This document shows, piece after piece, positions 1 through 11,044 of a DNA stretch of 64,000 bases; the first letter of the stretch is position 1; the number at the start of each line of letters is the position of its first letter. Below the pieces are notes generated by a model. It saw only the letters and a program-made list of their open reading frames with translations. It was not told the DNA's origin and did not search any database. A program made the position numbers and the translations under genes. This DNA comes from Manduca sexta (taxonomy: Eukaryota; Arthropoda; Insecta; Lepidoptera; Sphingidae): positions 8,301,245 through 8,365,244 of the forward strand of contig NC_051119.1 in assembly GCF_014839805.1 (NCBI RefSeq), read 5' to 3'.

Positions 1-594
1 CTTTATAAATTGATATTATGGGATGTGCCTCTGGAGATTTGCTCTTAGCACGAATACTCTATGTGAAAATGACATTCAGGTGCTATCTAGTTGACTAATT
101 ACATGAGTATAGATCTGCGTTAGACAATTCGTCTCACTTAAATGACTAATCTCTACCACAGTAACAACACTATAAACTCAATATTTTATGCTGTACGATA
201 TATACTGTGCTATTTTTTTCTTCTTTTACACCATTTTAAAAACAATTATGAAATATATCTGAAAATTCCCGCGTATTTATGTCAACAAGTTACAACAATC
301 GTCACTTTTAAAACGTCATTATATAGATAAGATATAATTATAATTAATTTAAGATCGTCAAAAAACAATTAACATGTGTCCATTGAGAAGTTATTAAACT
401 GTTAGACCATTATTGACATTTTGTCGCGCAGTTTCAGTTCAAATTTAGAACAGCTTTTAACTTTTTCTATGTTTTTTTTGGCCAGTAATATGACGTAACA
501 AATTTATACAATAACCGTTAACCAATAAATACATATTATGGTGTCTATTAATATAACACATTGATAATTACATCAAGTGTCATAAATATTTTAT

Positions 595-778
595 TCAGTT
601 TACAATAAGTTATCAGAAAGATAAAGGGGTACCACCTATACTTAATTTGTATTACGTTTAATCAATACTTCTCTGTGTTTATCAACGCTAGGTCGTGTTA
701 TGTGTGTGCCTACGTAAATAACGAAATAACGTATTCCAAAATGCTAAATTAACAGTTTTTTTTGTGAAAAATAACGTT
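595..778 (+). promoter_or_regulatory. Possible transcription start and 5' UTR of the PPxY membrane protein gene
   Basis: A TCAGTT initiator-like motif lies at 595-600, about 180 bases before the start codon at 779. No TATA box or downstream element is clear. The interval is AT-rich and has one short upstream ATG near 741 that meets a stop after two further codons. The assignment rests only on the initiator match and its position. Confidence 0.2.
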
Positions 779-929
779 ATGGAATCTCAAACTTCTTCGG
801 TAAATATTAAAAGTTATCAAGTGGTCTATCAGAATTCGCTCGCAGATGTTATTTGGTCTATTCTCAGTACAAGCACTACATTCCTTCTTATTATTTTTAT
901 TGTGACTTGCATCCGCGTATTGATATTAG
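779..929 (+). CDS. Exon 1 of a small single-pass membrane protein with PPxY motifs
   Basis: This exon encodes residues 1-50 plus one base of codon 51. It starts at the ATG at 779 and ends at a GTAATG donor. It encodes a short polar N-terminus (MESQTSSVNIKSYQ...) and then a strongly hydrophobic segment at residues 24-50, which is the only membrane span. No cleavable signal peptide is evident, so the span probably acts as a signal anchor. The first cytosolic residues after it are basic (QKTRNPQQRR in exon 2), which predicts N-outside and C-inside. The exon ends in phase 1, and this phase fits the next two exons exactly. I do not recognise a named orthologue. Confidence 0.65.
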
Positions 930-1231
930 GTAATGTATTATCATAATTTTTCATTAATTTGTAGATAAAATCAAAGCGAAAATCAAAATTATCAATTTCA
1001 CTTATATTAATCAAATTTATCTTATTTTAGGGATTAATTGTGTAAACCGCACCTTACATTAACATTGTTTATGAATAATTTTACATTAAAATTATTTGAG
1101 GGAGTTTCCCTCATTCGTATTTTATGGAAAAATGTTAAATTTGAATTATTAAAGCTTCTTATTTTAGCAATATCAATATAAAAGTAGTAAAAGTGGTTTA
1201 CGTACTATTCATAAAAATGATATAAATACTT

Positions 1232-1497
1232 ACCCCCTTATTCATAAACGCTTTTTATCTAAGGACGGAGTAAAGCTGTGATAACAAGCCTGTTTCTCAG
1301 TGCCCAACGGATCTGAGAAATAGACATAGGGCCGTTGTGATTGGTTATTATTGTTGTATTTCAATATTAGCCAATCACAACGGCCCTACGTCTACGCACT
1401 GCGAAGACTGCCATGCCGTCAGCACTGAGAAACAGACTTGTTATCACAGCCTTACTCGGTCGTTCGATAAAAAACGTTTATGAATATGGGGGTAAGA
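1232..1497. mobile_element. Fold-back MITE, copy 1
   Basis: The two ends are inverted copies: CTTACCCCC followed by TTATTCATAAACG on the left, and CGTTTATGAATA followed by GGGGGTAAG on the right. The interior is also largely self-complementary: GGGCCGTTGTGATTGG pairs with CCAATCACAACGGCCC. A related copy lies at about 28025-28257. No coding capacity is present. The superfamily is not clear because the target duplication cannot be fixed. Confidence 0.7.
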
Positions 1498-1565
1498 TGA
1501 TTAGACAAGATCTCAACAACTATGTTATACGTCACTACTAAGTGTTGTTTTTGTGCGATAAAGTG

Positions 1566-1800
1566 ACCCCTCTGTGCCTGATGGTAAGTGGATTGGGGTC
1601 CAATAGAATGTCGACTGATGTGAGATTACCCCTCGGCAGTCGACACAATTATGCCGGCCTGTTAAAACCGGTTATACGCAGGCTGATCCCGGAACACGAC
1701 ACACTTACGCGTGCCACTATGGCGGGTTTTAATACCTTGTGTACGGTGGTCGCTATACTGGTGGCTGTAAAAAATATCTTAACCCCAGCAAGTGTTGCTC
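1566..1800 (+). repeat. Dispersed repeat family E, copy 1
   Basis: This interspersed repeat begins near a GATGGTAAGTGGA motif and contains GTCGACACAATTATG. Related copies lie at 2493-2660 (+), 3590-3722 (-) and 11434-11560 (+). The reading frame across it is not a conserved protein, so it is treated as a non-coding retroposon or LINE 3' fragment. Confidence 0.55.
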
Positions 1801-2126
1801 GCGGATCCAAAACAGTGGAATAATTATAGTCTCGATATAATTTTTTCCGAATAAGAAATGTCTATCTCATACTCCAGTAAAGGGCCTATCTGTGTATTGA
1901 ATTCCATCAATTCCCTTCAGAAGTATTTGCGTTTACTTCTTACAAATATGTTAACCAATTTTGGCTCTTAAATTAGTAGGAAAATAATGCTTAAGTTGAG
2001 TTGACATTTATGTTTCTCATCTTTCGTTTTTTTATATTATAATATTTGGTAAACACGCTATCCCTGACACGTTATAAAAAGCCTTACAGAATACCGTTAT
2101 TAACGTTATTATTCGTTATTTTCCAG

Positions 2127-2252
2127 GACAAAAAACGCGCAATCCGCAGCAGAGGCGGATGTACATGGGAACTCGCGCGAGACCGTCGTTGGGTCCGAGC
2201 GAGCCTACTATCTACGTCAGCCCTTCCAATTTGCCACCACCGCCCAAATATG
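2127..2252 (+). CDS. Exon 2 of the PPxY membrane protein gene
   Basis: This exon of 126 bases lies between a TTATTTTCCAG acceptor and a GTAAGG donor, phase 1 to phase 1. It encodes residues 51-92 and the first base of codon 93. The residues form a basic juxtamembrane stretch (QKTRNPQQRRM) and then a proline-rich segment ending NLPPPPKY, which contains the first PPxY motif (residues 89-92). Frame continuity with both neighbouring exons and the proline-rich composition support it. The longer open frame around it continues into the introns on both sides and is not meaningful there. Confidence 0.65.
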
Positions 2253-2282
2253 GTAAGGAAATTTATGCATGCTATATTATAT

Positions 2283-2330
2283 TTTAGTTGTCCGGAAGAG
2301 ATTGCTCTTAGCGATAAGATCGCCTATTAT
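2283..2330 (+). repeat. LINE 3'-UTR-like fragment
   Basis: The segment TTGTCCGGAAGAGATTGC followed by a TTAGCGATAAG motif matches a second copy at 15118-15155. It resembles the 3' untranslated tail of CR1/Jockey-type LINEs of Lepidoptera. It lies just inside intron 2. Confidence 0.35.
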
Positions 2331-2492
2331 TGCACTAACTAGATATTGTTATAAAGTAGTAAGTGTTTCTCTTACTTAAGTAGTGTTTAATAAATAATTA
2401 TCTTTTTTTTATGTGCTGCCACAACATAGTTACTTTATTGCACCTAATGGTATCTTGTCCAAGTGAATTGATTAACAAGAAATGATTATTCC

Positions 2493-2660
2493 TCGTTAGT
2501 TGACACAATTATGCTAGTTTGGTCGGAACCTGTCTAAAGGCTGATTACGACCCGCGTAGTTCTTACATCGGCCATTATCGGATTTTAAACCTTGTGGACG
2601 GCCGCGATCTGGGCAGTTTTAAATATCTTACCACAATTATTGACTAAAGATTTCGGATCG
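2493..2660 (+). repeat. Dispersed repeat family E, copy 2 (diverged)
   Basis: This copy shares GACACAATTATG and the following GGCTGAT...CCTTGTG...CGC blocks with the copy at 1566-1800, but it is more diverged and lacks the left end. Confidence 0.45.
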
Positions 2661-3589
2661 TTTCATCTGTATCTTTCATCTTATTAATCAAATTTAATCC
2701 TACATTGACGTTCAAAATTGAATTATGTTATTTACTTGGGACATTCCCGTGCTTTAACTTGTAATCATGGTAATGCCTTGAAGCAGGAAATAAAAATTTA
2801 TTGCAATACTGGATAATTGGTAGGTTTTCCTATTATTTTTTAGTTTAAACCCAATGAATATTGCTAATCTAATAATAGGTACTTACTTTTTCATTTTAAA
2901 GTTAACGTTGTCAGTACAAAGATTAGATCCACATTTTACCACATGGCGAAGTTTTTTATTTTCCTAGTCAGACTATTATTACACTTACTTTACTAGTCCA
3001 AAATGGAAAATACGGATATTTGGCAAGGACACATTTATTTTAGAAAAATTTACAAGTAACATTTAAAGTAAACGTAAAGTTTTCACATTTGAAATCCAGT
3101 AAAAATAAAAACAAATACATAGTCGATGTTCCAATCCACATAAAACTAGGCACATAAATCCTTAATAAAGATTACGCACGCCAAAAAATACATTGGTCAT
3201 AGTTTTTCAAATGTTGTATAGTTGATGTCAAAAAGATCAACATCAACATCAGAAGAAACGTCATTTATCAATGCTCCATTATCCTACATAGCGTATGCAA
3301 CGTGTTAAACAAATCTAGACACTTTGTATGAGAACCTAAATAGAATGACTAAGTCACCTATCATGTGACACGCAATACCACCTGTTGTACGATAAGTATT
3401 ATTTATCCTTAGGTTTTCATATACAATAAAGTGTCTACACGTTGTTTAACATGTTGCATACTTGGGACAAATTAGCCTTATCTTTATACCACCTACATAA
3501 AAGACATTGGTCCCGACCTTGAGGCTGCCCATCAACTCTATTTCAAGTTTTATCCAGCTATGATGACGCTGCAACTGTAAACCGTATCA

Positions 3590-3722
3590 CGGAGTGTATA
3601 TCCGGTTCCAGCAGGCGAGCATAATTGTGTCGACTGCCAAGGGGTAATCATCTCTCGTTAGTCGACATTCTATTGGACCCCACTCCACTTACCATCAGAG
3701 ACAGTAGGATCACTTTTCCGCG
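3590..3722 (-). repeat. Dispersed repeat family E, copy 3 (inverted)
   Basis: The reverse complement gives GATGGTAAGTGGAGTGGGGT followed by GTCGAC blocks, as in the copy at 1566-1800 but in the opposite orientation. It lies in intron 2 of the PPxY gene. Confidence 0.5.
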
Positions 3723-4228
3723 CAAGTATATAACAAACATCCACAGCAACTAGTTACCGATCTCCAATTCTCTTAGCATTTTGTCATCAAACTAAACATT
3801 AAAAAAATCCAACGCCGTAGATACAACACAATGCTATTGGTTAGTTTTACCAATAAGTAAAACAACGTATCATCTATCAAAATAAATGCGTCACAAACAC
3901 CCAATAAAGACAAACTCGAGGCATTACATACATTGTCCATTAATTTTATTGTACAATGAAGGTAACGCATAGTTTATTTGGAGGGTCGTTATCTTATTCG
4001 TTACACGATTTGTAACAAGATCAGAGGCGTAACGTATTCTAATTTATAATTATTATTCCTTGTCATAATCAGTGGCGCCCTTAGTAGGCGCGAGGCTCAG
4101 GTCCCCAATTTCATCTCCACTCGCCCCGTTTCCTTGTACTATCTGGGACCATGGCATCCCTGTCTCTTCCAAGCCACGACACTACTCCGGGCTATCATAT
4201 CTAACAAAATATACGTCTCCTATTACAG

Positions 4229-4455
4229 AATGTATGGCACCGCCCAGCTACGAGGAAGTAGTTGGAGTCCATTACCCTAACTACCAGGTTCAACCTATCA
4301 CACAACCCATCGCGGCGGCGATGGCACAGAGCTCAAGCAACGAAACAGCGAACAGAAACGAACAGACCGCTACCAGAAACACAGAAGCGCCAGAAACCGT
4401 TATAACAGTAGCAACGGAGCCAACGAGAACGTCCGTTACCGTCGCGCGATCATAA
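4229..4455 (+). CDS. Last coding exon of the PPxY membrane protein gene
   Basis: This exon follows a CTATTACAG acceptor and ends at the TAA at 4453-4455. It completes a 167-residue protein (504 coding bases over three exons). It encodes APPSYEEVV, giving a second PPxY motif at residues 97-100 only a few residues after the first at 89-92. The tail is polar and rich in Thr, Glu, Asn and Ala, likely disordered. PPxY motifs bind WW domains, and a small anchored protein with paired PPxY motifs is the usual design of Nedd4-family ligase adaptors (for example Commissureless-like or Ndfip-like proteins). No specific family signature beyond this is visible, so function is inferred. The open frame extends upstream to 4072, but that part is intronic in this model. 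Confidence 0.65.
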
Positions 4456-5085
4456 GCTATTAAAGTTATTTATTTAAGTCTTCCAGTTGAACTGGCAGGT
4501 ACTGGCTATGCATTTTTATATTCTGTGAGATAATTACTAGTCCATCTGCTGTTGTTACTTACAGTATTGTTAATTAGGCATCTTGCACCGTTAAATATAA
4601 GCTGTTAATCGACATTAAAAATCGCATCGTTGCCATTTTGTTAGGAACGATAACGGCTTTTAAATTTCGTTTGAACACGCTTTGTTTATTGGTGCAAATA
4701 TTATTTTGCCTTAGGTAGCGTAAACGTTGTTATAACGTTATTTAATACCGATAACGTTTAAAATCACGTTATCGACAGTAACGGATATGATTGACATAAT
4801 ATTGTCTGCGATACTTCATGTAAAACATTTTTATATTTTTTAATCTTTACCTCGTTATAATCGGTCTTTTTGTGAGGACGCAAGGCTGATTGTATTTGTA
4901 CAAATGTATTTATGAAAAATATAATTATGAAACTGAAAATTATTGTGAAACGACTGGTTTCGGTCAAATATTGTATGTGAAATATTTGATCAAATCAATG
5001 TCATAAATGTATATAATTCTTCGACGTACTTTATAATACGTATTTAAATGATTTTTATTACAATAAAATTTATTTAGTTTAAGGA
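4456..5085 (+). other. 3' UTR of the PPxY gene with poly(A) signal
   Basis: This is AT-rich non-coding sequence after the stop codon. The first good AATAAA signal is at 5062-5067, so the transcript probably ends near 5085. No repeat is recognised here. Confidence 0.35.
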
Positions 5086-5980
5086 ACTTATTATTTTATT
5101 TATATTCACAAATGATTTCATTATAATACTATGTCTTACAAAAAATATACTTATATATTTCATATTTCTTGTGCGATTCCGAGCTATCCATTTTTTTTGG
5201 GGTTGGGTTCGATTCCCATTTATAATCAATATTTTACAAGAATTGAAATCTCAAATAGATTTTGAGCCGATTACTGCTGTATGCTTGAAAATAATTTATA
5301 AATGGCAACATAACGAATGTGCTATCACGCCTGCATACTAAAAGTAGAATAAATATCAAAAAATGATTTTCAATTTGGGCTTAGATTCTTTAATATATTA
5401 CCAAAAAAATCAAAGAGAATTCCAAGAAATAATAATTCGCCATTGTTCTTTAGGCAACAATATTCCATAGAAGTTTGACTTCATGCGAGGGCCGTGTTGG
5501 GATCTATCGGTGTATAGGTAGGTAATCATTAAGGAACGAAATGTCTATTGGTACCTACAAATTATACCGTATATGTTGTGCTATGTAAAACATTTCCTTA
5601 TTATTTAACATTGCTATAATAAAACGAATAGGCGAGATAATAAAATACTTACGTAAAAAAACATTCAGTCTCCAACAGCGACATCTAGTTTTTTTAATCA
5701 ACAATATAACCCTAAAATGTAGTGTAAATATGACAGCAATTAAACACGCTCTTTTCCGATAGATAGCCAACGTATCAGTAGCCTAGTTTACATATAACCC
5801 AATTTCGGCCGGCTCTTAAGTAATTTATGTAAAATCTAATTATTATTACAATGATTTTCAAACCGCATGTTATTAGAACATATAGGTTATGTCGCGTTCT
5901 CTTTTGGTAAATTTCTTCCTTCACCACTGTAACGTATTGCCAAAACCTTCATGTTTAACAATTCACTGGCTTCAATGTTC
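5086..5980. other. Intergenic AT-rich stretch, nothing recognised
   Basis: Open frames here are short and lack coding character. No repeat shared with the rest of the window was seen. Confidence 0.4.
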
Positions 5981-6002
5981 TCACCTCCTGCGATTTTTAA
6001 TG

Positions 6003-6095
6003 AATGCGGGCTGCTTCCAATAGGTCGACCTAGAATTTTTTGGGGGAGGCCCATGTTCAGCAGTAGATACCCTGCGGCTAATGATGATGAATGTC
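6003..6095 (+). repeat. RTE-like LINE 3' terminal fragment
   Basis: The stretch contains GGGCTGCTTCCAATAGGTCG and ATGTTCAGCAGTAG, then ends in a GATGATGA run. Together these are the degenerate C-terminus and 3' end of an RTE-clade non-LTR retrotransposon. A second copy lies at 57070-57183. It is heavily 5'-truncated with no intact frame. Confidence 0.5.
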
Positions 6096-6451
6096 CTGAC
6101 AGGACAACATAGCTCTGGTATAATAAGGTAAGTGGGTCCACTTTCCCAGGCAAAGAACTGTTACTTCTAGATATATTATACAGTCTATGCCCATACAAGA
6201 CACTACTAGTACATTAAATGAGTCATTTAATGTATTCAGGTCGGCCTAGCTCGCGATATTTCAATCGATGCTTCTAACATCTCATAACTAACCTATTCAG
6301 TACATTTTAGGAATTCAGGGTAAAAACAAGGTATGTCGAGTATTGACATGTGGCACCTGCAGAGACGCGCGGCGCGTTCACACTTCACGTAAGGACGTGA
6401 ATTCTAAAGTACTTTCAATTAAATTATTTCTTTCAATTCAAGGGTTATGGA

Positions 6452-6770
6452 AAAGCGGCGATAGCCTACTTGATTTTGGAACGGACTGCCGAGACGAATG
6501 TCCGCAGGTTCAAATCCCAAGGGCACAACATCACTGAATTTTTTAAAAATTATGTGTGTATTCTTTGTGAATTATCGCTTGCTTTAACGGTGAAGAAAAA
6601 CATCGTGAGGAAACCTGCATACCTGAGAAGTTCTCTATAGGAATTTCGAGGGTTTGTGAAGTCTACCAACCCGCACTGGGCCAGCGTGGTGGACTAAGGC
6701 CTAATCCCTCTCAGTAGTAGAAGAGGCCCGTGCCCAGCAGTGGGATAGTATCAGGGCTGATATTATATTA
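6452..6770 (+). repeat. tRNA-derived SINE family B, full-length copy 1
   Basis: The left end is a tRNA-related head: an A-box-like TAGCCTACTTG and a B-box GGTTCAAATCCC spaced as in a polymerase III promoter. The body includes ACGGTGAAG, GAGGAAACCTGCATACC and CAGCGTGGTGGACTAAGGCC, and the tail CCCAGCAGTGGGA runs into an ATT-rich end. Other copies are at 26568-26896, 31240-31566, 33189-33395, 40231-40440 and 11045-11218. Confidence 0.75.
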
Positions 6771-7639
6771 TTTAGTAAGAAGACCGGATTTTTTTTAGTC
6801 ATTTCTCTGTCATATTCGTAACTGTACCTCCTGGAAAGCATGAATATCATGAATGAATATAATACAGAAGTAATATTATTATTTATCACATTAACCCTCC
6901 ATCATAAGAAAGGACCAAGGTTTGAACTTATTCTAAACTGCCACACACCTATAAAGGTTTAATAAATATGAACTGATCTACACAATATGGGATTTCTTCG
7001 CCACACAAAAAGGCTTAACAAGTGAGGACCGGTATTCTAACTATCTCTTAACGAATGATCATGATATATGTTTCCATTTACAATTAATACACTCAGATAT
7101 ATCTGCTCCCTCCGACGTCTGGCAGTGGCCGGACAGTGCGCTGTCAGACATGATAGCTTACATGATTAGGTACTAACAGTCCTGAATTTGTAAATAGGCC
7201 GTAGAGGCCGCGCCCTATGGGCGACAGCCTCTTAGGGGCGGCAGATTTCAGAGGACGCTCACTGGATTTAATTAATCATTCGTTCATTTAACTTTAGTGC
7301 CTTCCATAATACAAACAAATGGAAAATTATTCAGTATTTTAGAAACCTACATACATGGGGCGGCGGAAATAAAATAGCCTACACTCATGAAAAATATAAA
7401 TCCGCCACTGAGCACTAAGGTATATTTTGCACCCGACTTTCAATTTAATCAATTGCTGTTGTATGTATACACAGCGACCGAAATACATAAAACAATACCT
7501 TCTTAAGTATGCAATGTGTAAACTCTTTGAATTATAACTAGATGGCGCTAGGCGCTTTACTTGTGAAAACATTGATATATTTCCGTTTCTTATTTTGTGT
7601 TCTACTTACGATGTCCATTCAGTCATTTCGATCACAGTA

Positions 7640-7735
7640 CTAATTGTATATATTTGGAATGTAATAAAAAAATATGGTTACTCCTTGAAAAAACACCCTG
7701 TATACTGAACATGTGGTCAAATAAAATCAATCAAT
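7640..7735. repeat. Retroposon-like tail with simple ATCA repeat
   Basis: The segment holds an AAAAACACCCTGTATA motif seen in dispersed insect retroposon tails, followed by a short (AATC)n run at 7721-7740. Nothing coding is evident. Confidence 0.3.
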
Positions 7736-7737
7736 CA

Positions 7738-7860
7738 ATTTAAAAAGTAATTTTAATTGTTATTTAAAAACAATAATAATTATTCTTATACATTGTTTTG
7801 ACGTATCATAAGTACAACTTTGTTCGCCTACGTAATAAATCATTTAAAACGTCTTATTCC
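7738..7860 (-). repeat. Dispersed repeat family G, copy 1
   Basis: This is the inverse of the copy at 27057-27150. Both share the ACTTTGTTCGCCTACGTAAT block (reverse-complement ACGTAGGCGAACAAAGT) and a flanking TTATTATT-rich segment. It is probably a retroposon end. Confidence 0.45.
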
Positions 7861-8598
7861 GTTGACGCCTACTCGAGCAATTCGCAAACATCAGATCCAG
7901 AGTTCAAATGACTTGTGAAGCTAATATCGCAGTAGAGTTGAATAATTAATCTAACAAATATAATATCAGCAATAGGGGACCGGCCTATGCTTGATTTTGT
8001 ACATTATTCTATATGTAATGTTTAATAATACGAAAAAGAAGCACTGCTGCGAAAACTGCATAAAAATTGGTTAAAAAATGAGTGAGCAATTCATATTTAA
8101 AATATTGTAATGTACAGAAGTGGGCGCGATGTGGGGATATCGCTTCATCTCTTTCTTTCGCATGCGTCGTTATTCCCGATGACGTCACATGTGCGTATTT
8201 CGTCTCTTTTCTGTTTCTTGTAAATTACCCTTTCCACTGAAATTCAAAGTCTTATAACATGTTGATTTTTTACCGGATTTTAATAATTCTTTCAGTGTTA
8301 TAATTTATATTATGTAAATATTTGATAATAGTAAAGAACAAAAATGAGTCCGGTACCCTATTTTAACATCACTAGACATTGCTACTAACTAATCAACACA
8401 GATCATGTATTGCCAAGCAGAGCGGCCGTCTGTTGCCGGTTGCATAACGAAGTCGTGTGCTGGACATTAAACAGTAGCCTCGTAATACTTGCACCACACG
8501 CGTTCCTAATAACACTTGACCGCGTACAATGTCGAACTATTGCCATGGGGAAACATACTTGGACTACTATGCCATTAAAAGTCATTAAGGCTGAACTG

Positions 8599-8908
8599 GT
8601 GGGAGGTCTTACATGTGCGAGTCCGCCTAGGTAGGTACCACCTCAATGTCTATTTCTGCCGCCAAGCAACAGTGTGAAGTCACGGTTCTGTTCCGGTTTG
8701 AAGAAAATTGTAGCCAGTGTAACTACTGTACATTATAAGACTTAATATCTCGAGTCCTAGGATGGCGAGCGCAGTGGAATATCTAACAATTATTTGTAAT
8801 TCATTGTGTTGGATGGTATTTCTACTGTTTGTGGGCGGTCTTATAGCTTACCATCTGGCAAACAGCAGCCTCGTCTCGTCATTCAAAGCAATAAAAAAAA
8901 GACTTTAA
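8599..8908 (+). repeat. SINE-like retroposon family A, copy 1
   Basis: The landmarks, in order, are AGTCCGCCTAGG, TTCTGCCGCCAAGCA, TTGTAGCCAGTGTAACTAC, GATGGCGAGCGCAGTGGAAT and GTTTGTGGGCGGTC. The copy ends in an A-rich tail after TCGTCATTCAAAGCAAT. Other copies are at 18462-18746, 23317-23622, 40840-41115 (-), 51528-51800 (-) and a fragment at 26905-27040 (-). Confidence 0.7.
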
Positions 8909-9397
8909 ATGCGTTAGTGTGTGTGTGTTTTATTTTTACCACAAACAAAAATAAGGGTTGTTAAAAATATTATTCTCCGAATAAGATTTCTTTACTACAG
9001 CTGGAACTATTAATACCCAATTAACGTTACCTAAATTAATACCTACATGGCAAATACCCCTTAGTATCTTCACAACTACAGCTCAGATTGCTTTAAATGT
9101 TATTTGATTATACAAAACTTCTCTTTAGCACCTCTGTTCGACCAAGTCTTCAAGTGTCTCGAGTAGTCTATTTGCATCAATTTCCTGATATTTTCTTACC
9201 TTCCGCTTCCTGTCCAACAAATTCTTTTATAAATACCGTTCTGTTTATTAATAGAATTCATAAAAACAATAATCACTATAATTATTGGCATGATATCTTA
9301 ATAATGGACTTGAAGTTTCCGACATGTTCTAGAAAACTTGTCGGTGTGATCGAGTGTTGAAAGTAATACTCTGTAGACATAATTGTCTATAAATAAT

Positions 9398-9525
9398 AAA
9401 AATAATTTTAACAAAAAATAAAACCGCCTTCAAAAACCACTCAAAACCAAAAAATAATTTCACATAAAAAGTATATATTGGATACCAATTTTGGAGTCGG
9501 TGCCTAATTAAAATTGCTAGTTAGC
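9398..9525 (+). repeat. Left arm of a 128-bp inverted repeat
   Basis: This arm pairs with 9884-10014 almost without mismatch. Landmarks are ACCGCCTTCAAAAACCACTC and GGATACCAATTTTGGAGTCG. The near identity of the arms implies a recent origin or correction between them. Confidence 0.85.
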
Positions 9526-9883
9526 TATATTTGTTGCACAGTCCATTTATGAGCTAAATTTCTTTCAAATCAATTAAAGGAGTAGGTTTGCGTGTACTAC
9601 AACATACACAGTGAAAGGTGTAATACCAAGCACATGTATGGTGTTTCATCTTTTTATTTCCTCTTTTTTCGAGGCAGGGAGTGTAATACACCCACATTTG
9701 ACCAGCTATATGTAACAGGGGAAGAATTTGGGTAGTGTACAGTTCACAAATTTAAATATTTCCTTAATAGCTTCCATTTGCTGTGCTGCGGCGATGTGTT
9801 TATCTCCGGTGACGATCTGACTTGCTGACTTTCTATGCTGGCAGCATATTGTTTTCGTATATTCGTTAATGTATTTATCTAGC
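9526..9883. other. Spacer of the inverted repeat
   Basis: This unique sequence of about 358 bases lies between the inverted arms. The only open frame is a short minus-strand one across 9706-9894, with no recognisable domain. It contains no transposase remnant that I can identify. Confidence 0.4.
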
Positions 9884-10014
9884 TTAACTAGCAATTTTAA
9901 TTAGGCACCGACTCCAAAATTGGTATCCAATATATACTTTTTATGTGAAATTATTTTTTGGTTTTGAGTGGTTTTTGAAGGCGGTTTAATTTTTTGTTAA
10001 AATTATTTTTATTT
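9884..10014 (-). repeat. Right arm of the 128-bp inverted repeat
   Basis: This is the reverse complement of 9398-9525. It carries GGCACCGACTCCAAAATTGG and ends in a T-rich tract. Confidence 0.85.
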
Positions 10015-10039
10015 TTTGCTTTTTTGTGTTAGTAAAAAA

Positions 10040-10770
10040 TAGACCGTCTCAATGGCATAGTTGTGTTTCGCTCACGATACGACTATCGCGCTGAGGAGTT
10101 ACACCTCTGAGTACCACTGAAAATGGGAAAAGGTGTGATGCTATATATATGTATGTAAGAAGTAGATTCAAGCAAACCTAACGCAAAAACACAACTGATA
10201 TTATTTGGCTCACAGTACGACTATCGCGCTGAAATGTTACACCTTTGCCTACCCCTGAAAAGGGGAAAAGTTGTGATGCTATATGTATGTATGTATGTAT
10301 GTAAGAAGTAGAGTCCACTAAAGGCAATACAAAAACACAACTAATGTGTTTCGCACGCAGTACGACTATCGCGCTCAAATGTTACACCTCTGCCTACCCC
10401 TGAAAAGGGGAAAAGGTGTGATGCTTTATATATGTATGTAAGAAGTAGATTCAAGCAAACCTAACGCAAAAGACAACTGATATATTTCGATCATACTATA
10501 ACTATTGCGCTGTGGTGTTACATCTCTGCCTACCCCTAAAAAGGGGAAAAGGTGTGATGCTATATACATATATATGTATGTATGTAAGAAGTAGAGTCAA
10601 TTAAACCCAACCCAAAAACACAACCGATATGTTTCACACACAGTACGACTATCGCGATGGAATGTTACGCCTCTGCCTACCCCTGACACGGGGAAAAGAT
10701 GTTATGCTATATGTATAAGTATGTGAGAAGTACAGTCAACCAGACTCAATGCAAAAACATAACTAAATAC
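10040..10770 (+). repeat. Five tandem copies of a ~140-bp unit
   Basis: Each unit has the core CAGTACGACTATCGCGCTG (or a near variant). It is followed by GTTACACCTCTGCCTACCCC, a GGGGAAAAGGTGTGATGCTA segment and a (TATG)n stretch before AAGAAGTAGA. The core recurs near 10076, 10216, 10361, 10494 and 10643, giving a period of 133-149 bases. Short TATG microsatellite expansions account for part of the length variation. Confidence 0.8.
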
Positions 10771-11044
10771 GTCACAGGAAAGCTAAATTCGCGATTTCGT
10801 TTTCTTAGACGACATAATTATTCTAGTTTTTTTAATTTTAAAACCAAACTACCGAAGCGATCTTGAAAAAAAATTTATGGGACCAATCTGGAGAGAAATT
10901 CTTTCGAATAAAAAAAGAATTTTCCAAATCGGTTCATAAATGAGCGAGCTCTGAGGTAACAAACATAGAAAAAAAAAAAATAAAAAAAAAAAATTAACGT
11001 CGATTGATAACCTCCTTCTTTTTTTTGAAGTCGGTTAAAAATAA

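Larger units (their letters stand above)
930..2126 (+). other. Intron 1 of the PPxY membrane protein gene
   Basis: The intron is bounded by a GTAATG donor and a TTATTTTCCAG acceptor. It holds a long fold-back element at about 1232-1497 and a dispersed repeat copy at 1566-1800. Nothing else in it looks coding. Confidence 0.6.
9398..11040. mobile_element. Composite fold-back element with internal tandem repeats
   Basis: The left part (9398-10014) is an inverted repeat with arms of about 128 bases. The middle (10040-10770) holds five imperfect tandem copies of about 140 bases. The right part ends at 11020-11040 in TTTTTTGAAGTCGGTTAAAA. That end is the inverse of AAACCGCCTTCAAAAA near 9421, allowing one change, so the whole 1.6-kb block may be one unit framed by short inverted termini. 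The termini recur at 59288-59461 and, diverged, at 24950-25040. No transposase frame is seen, so it would be non-autonomous. Confidence 0.5.

Noticed and set aside
4072..4228. Upstream extension of the last PPxY exon as a single-exon gene
   Set aside because: The acceptor at 4228 joins in phase with two upstream exons encoding a membrane span and a proline-rich segment; the extension lacks a good start and coding character.
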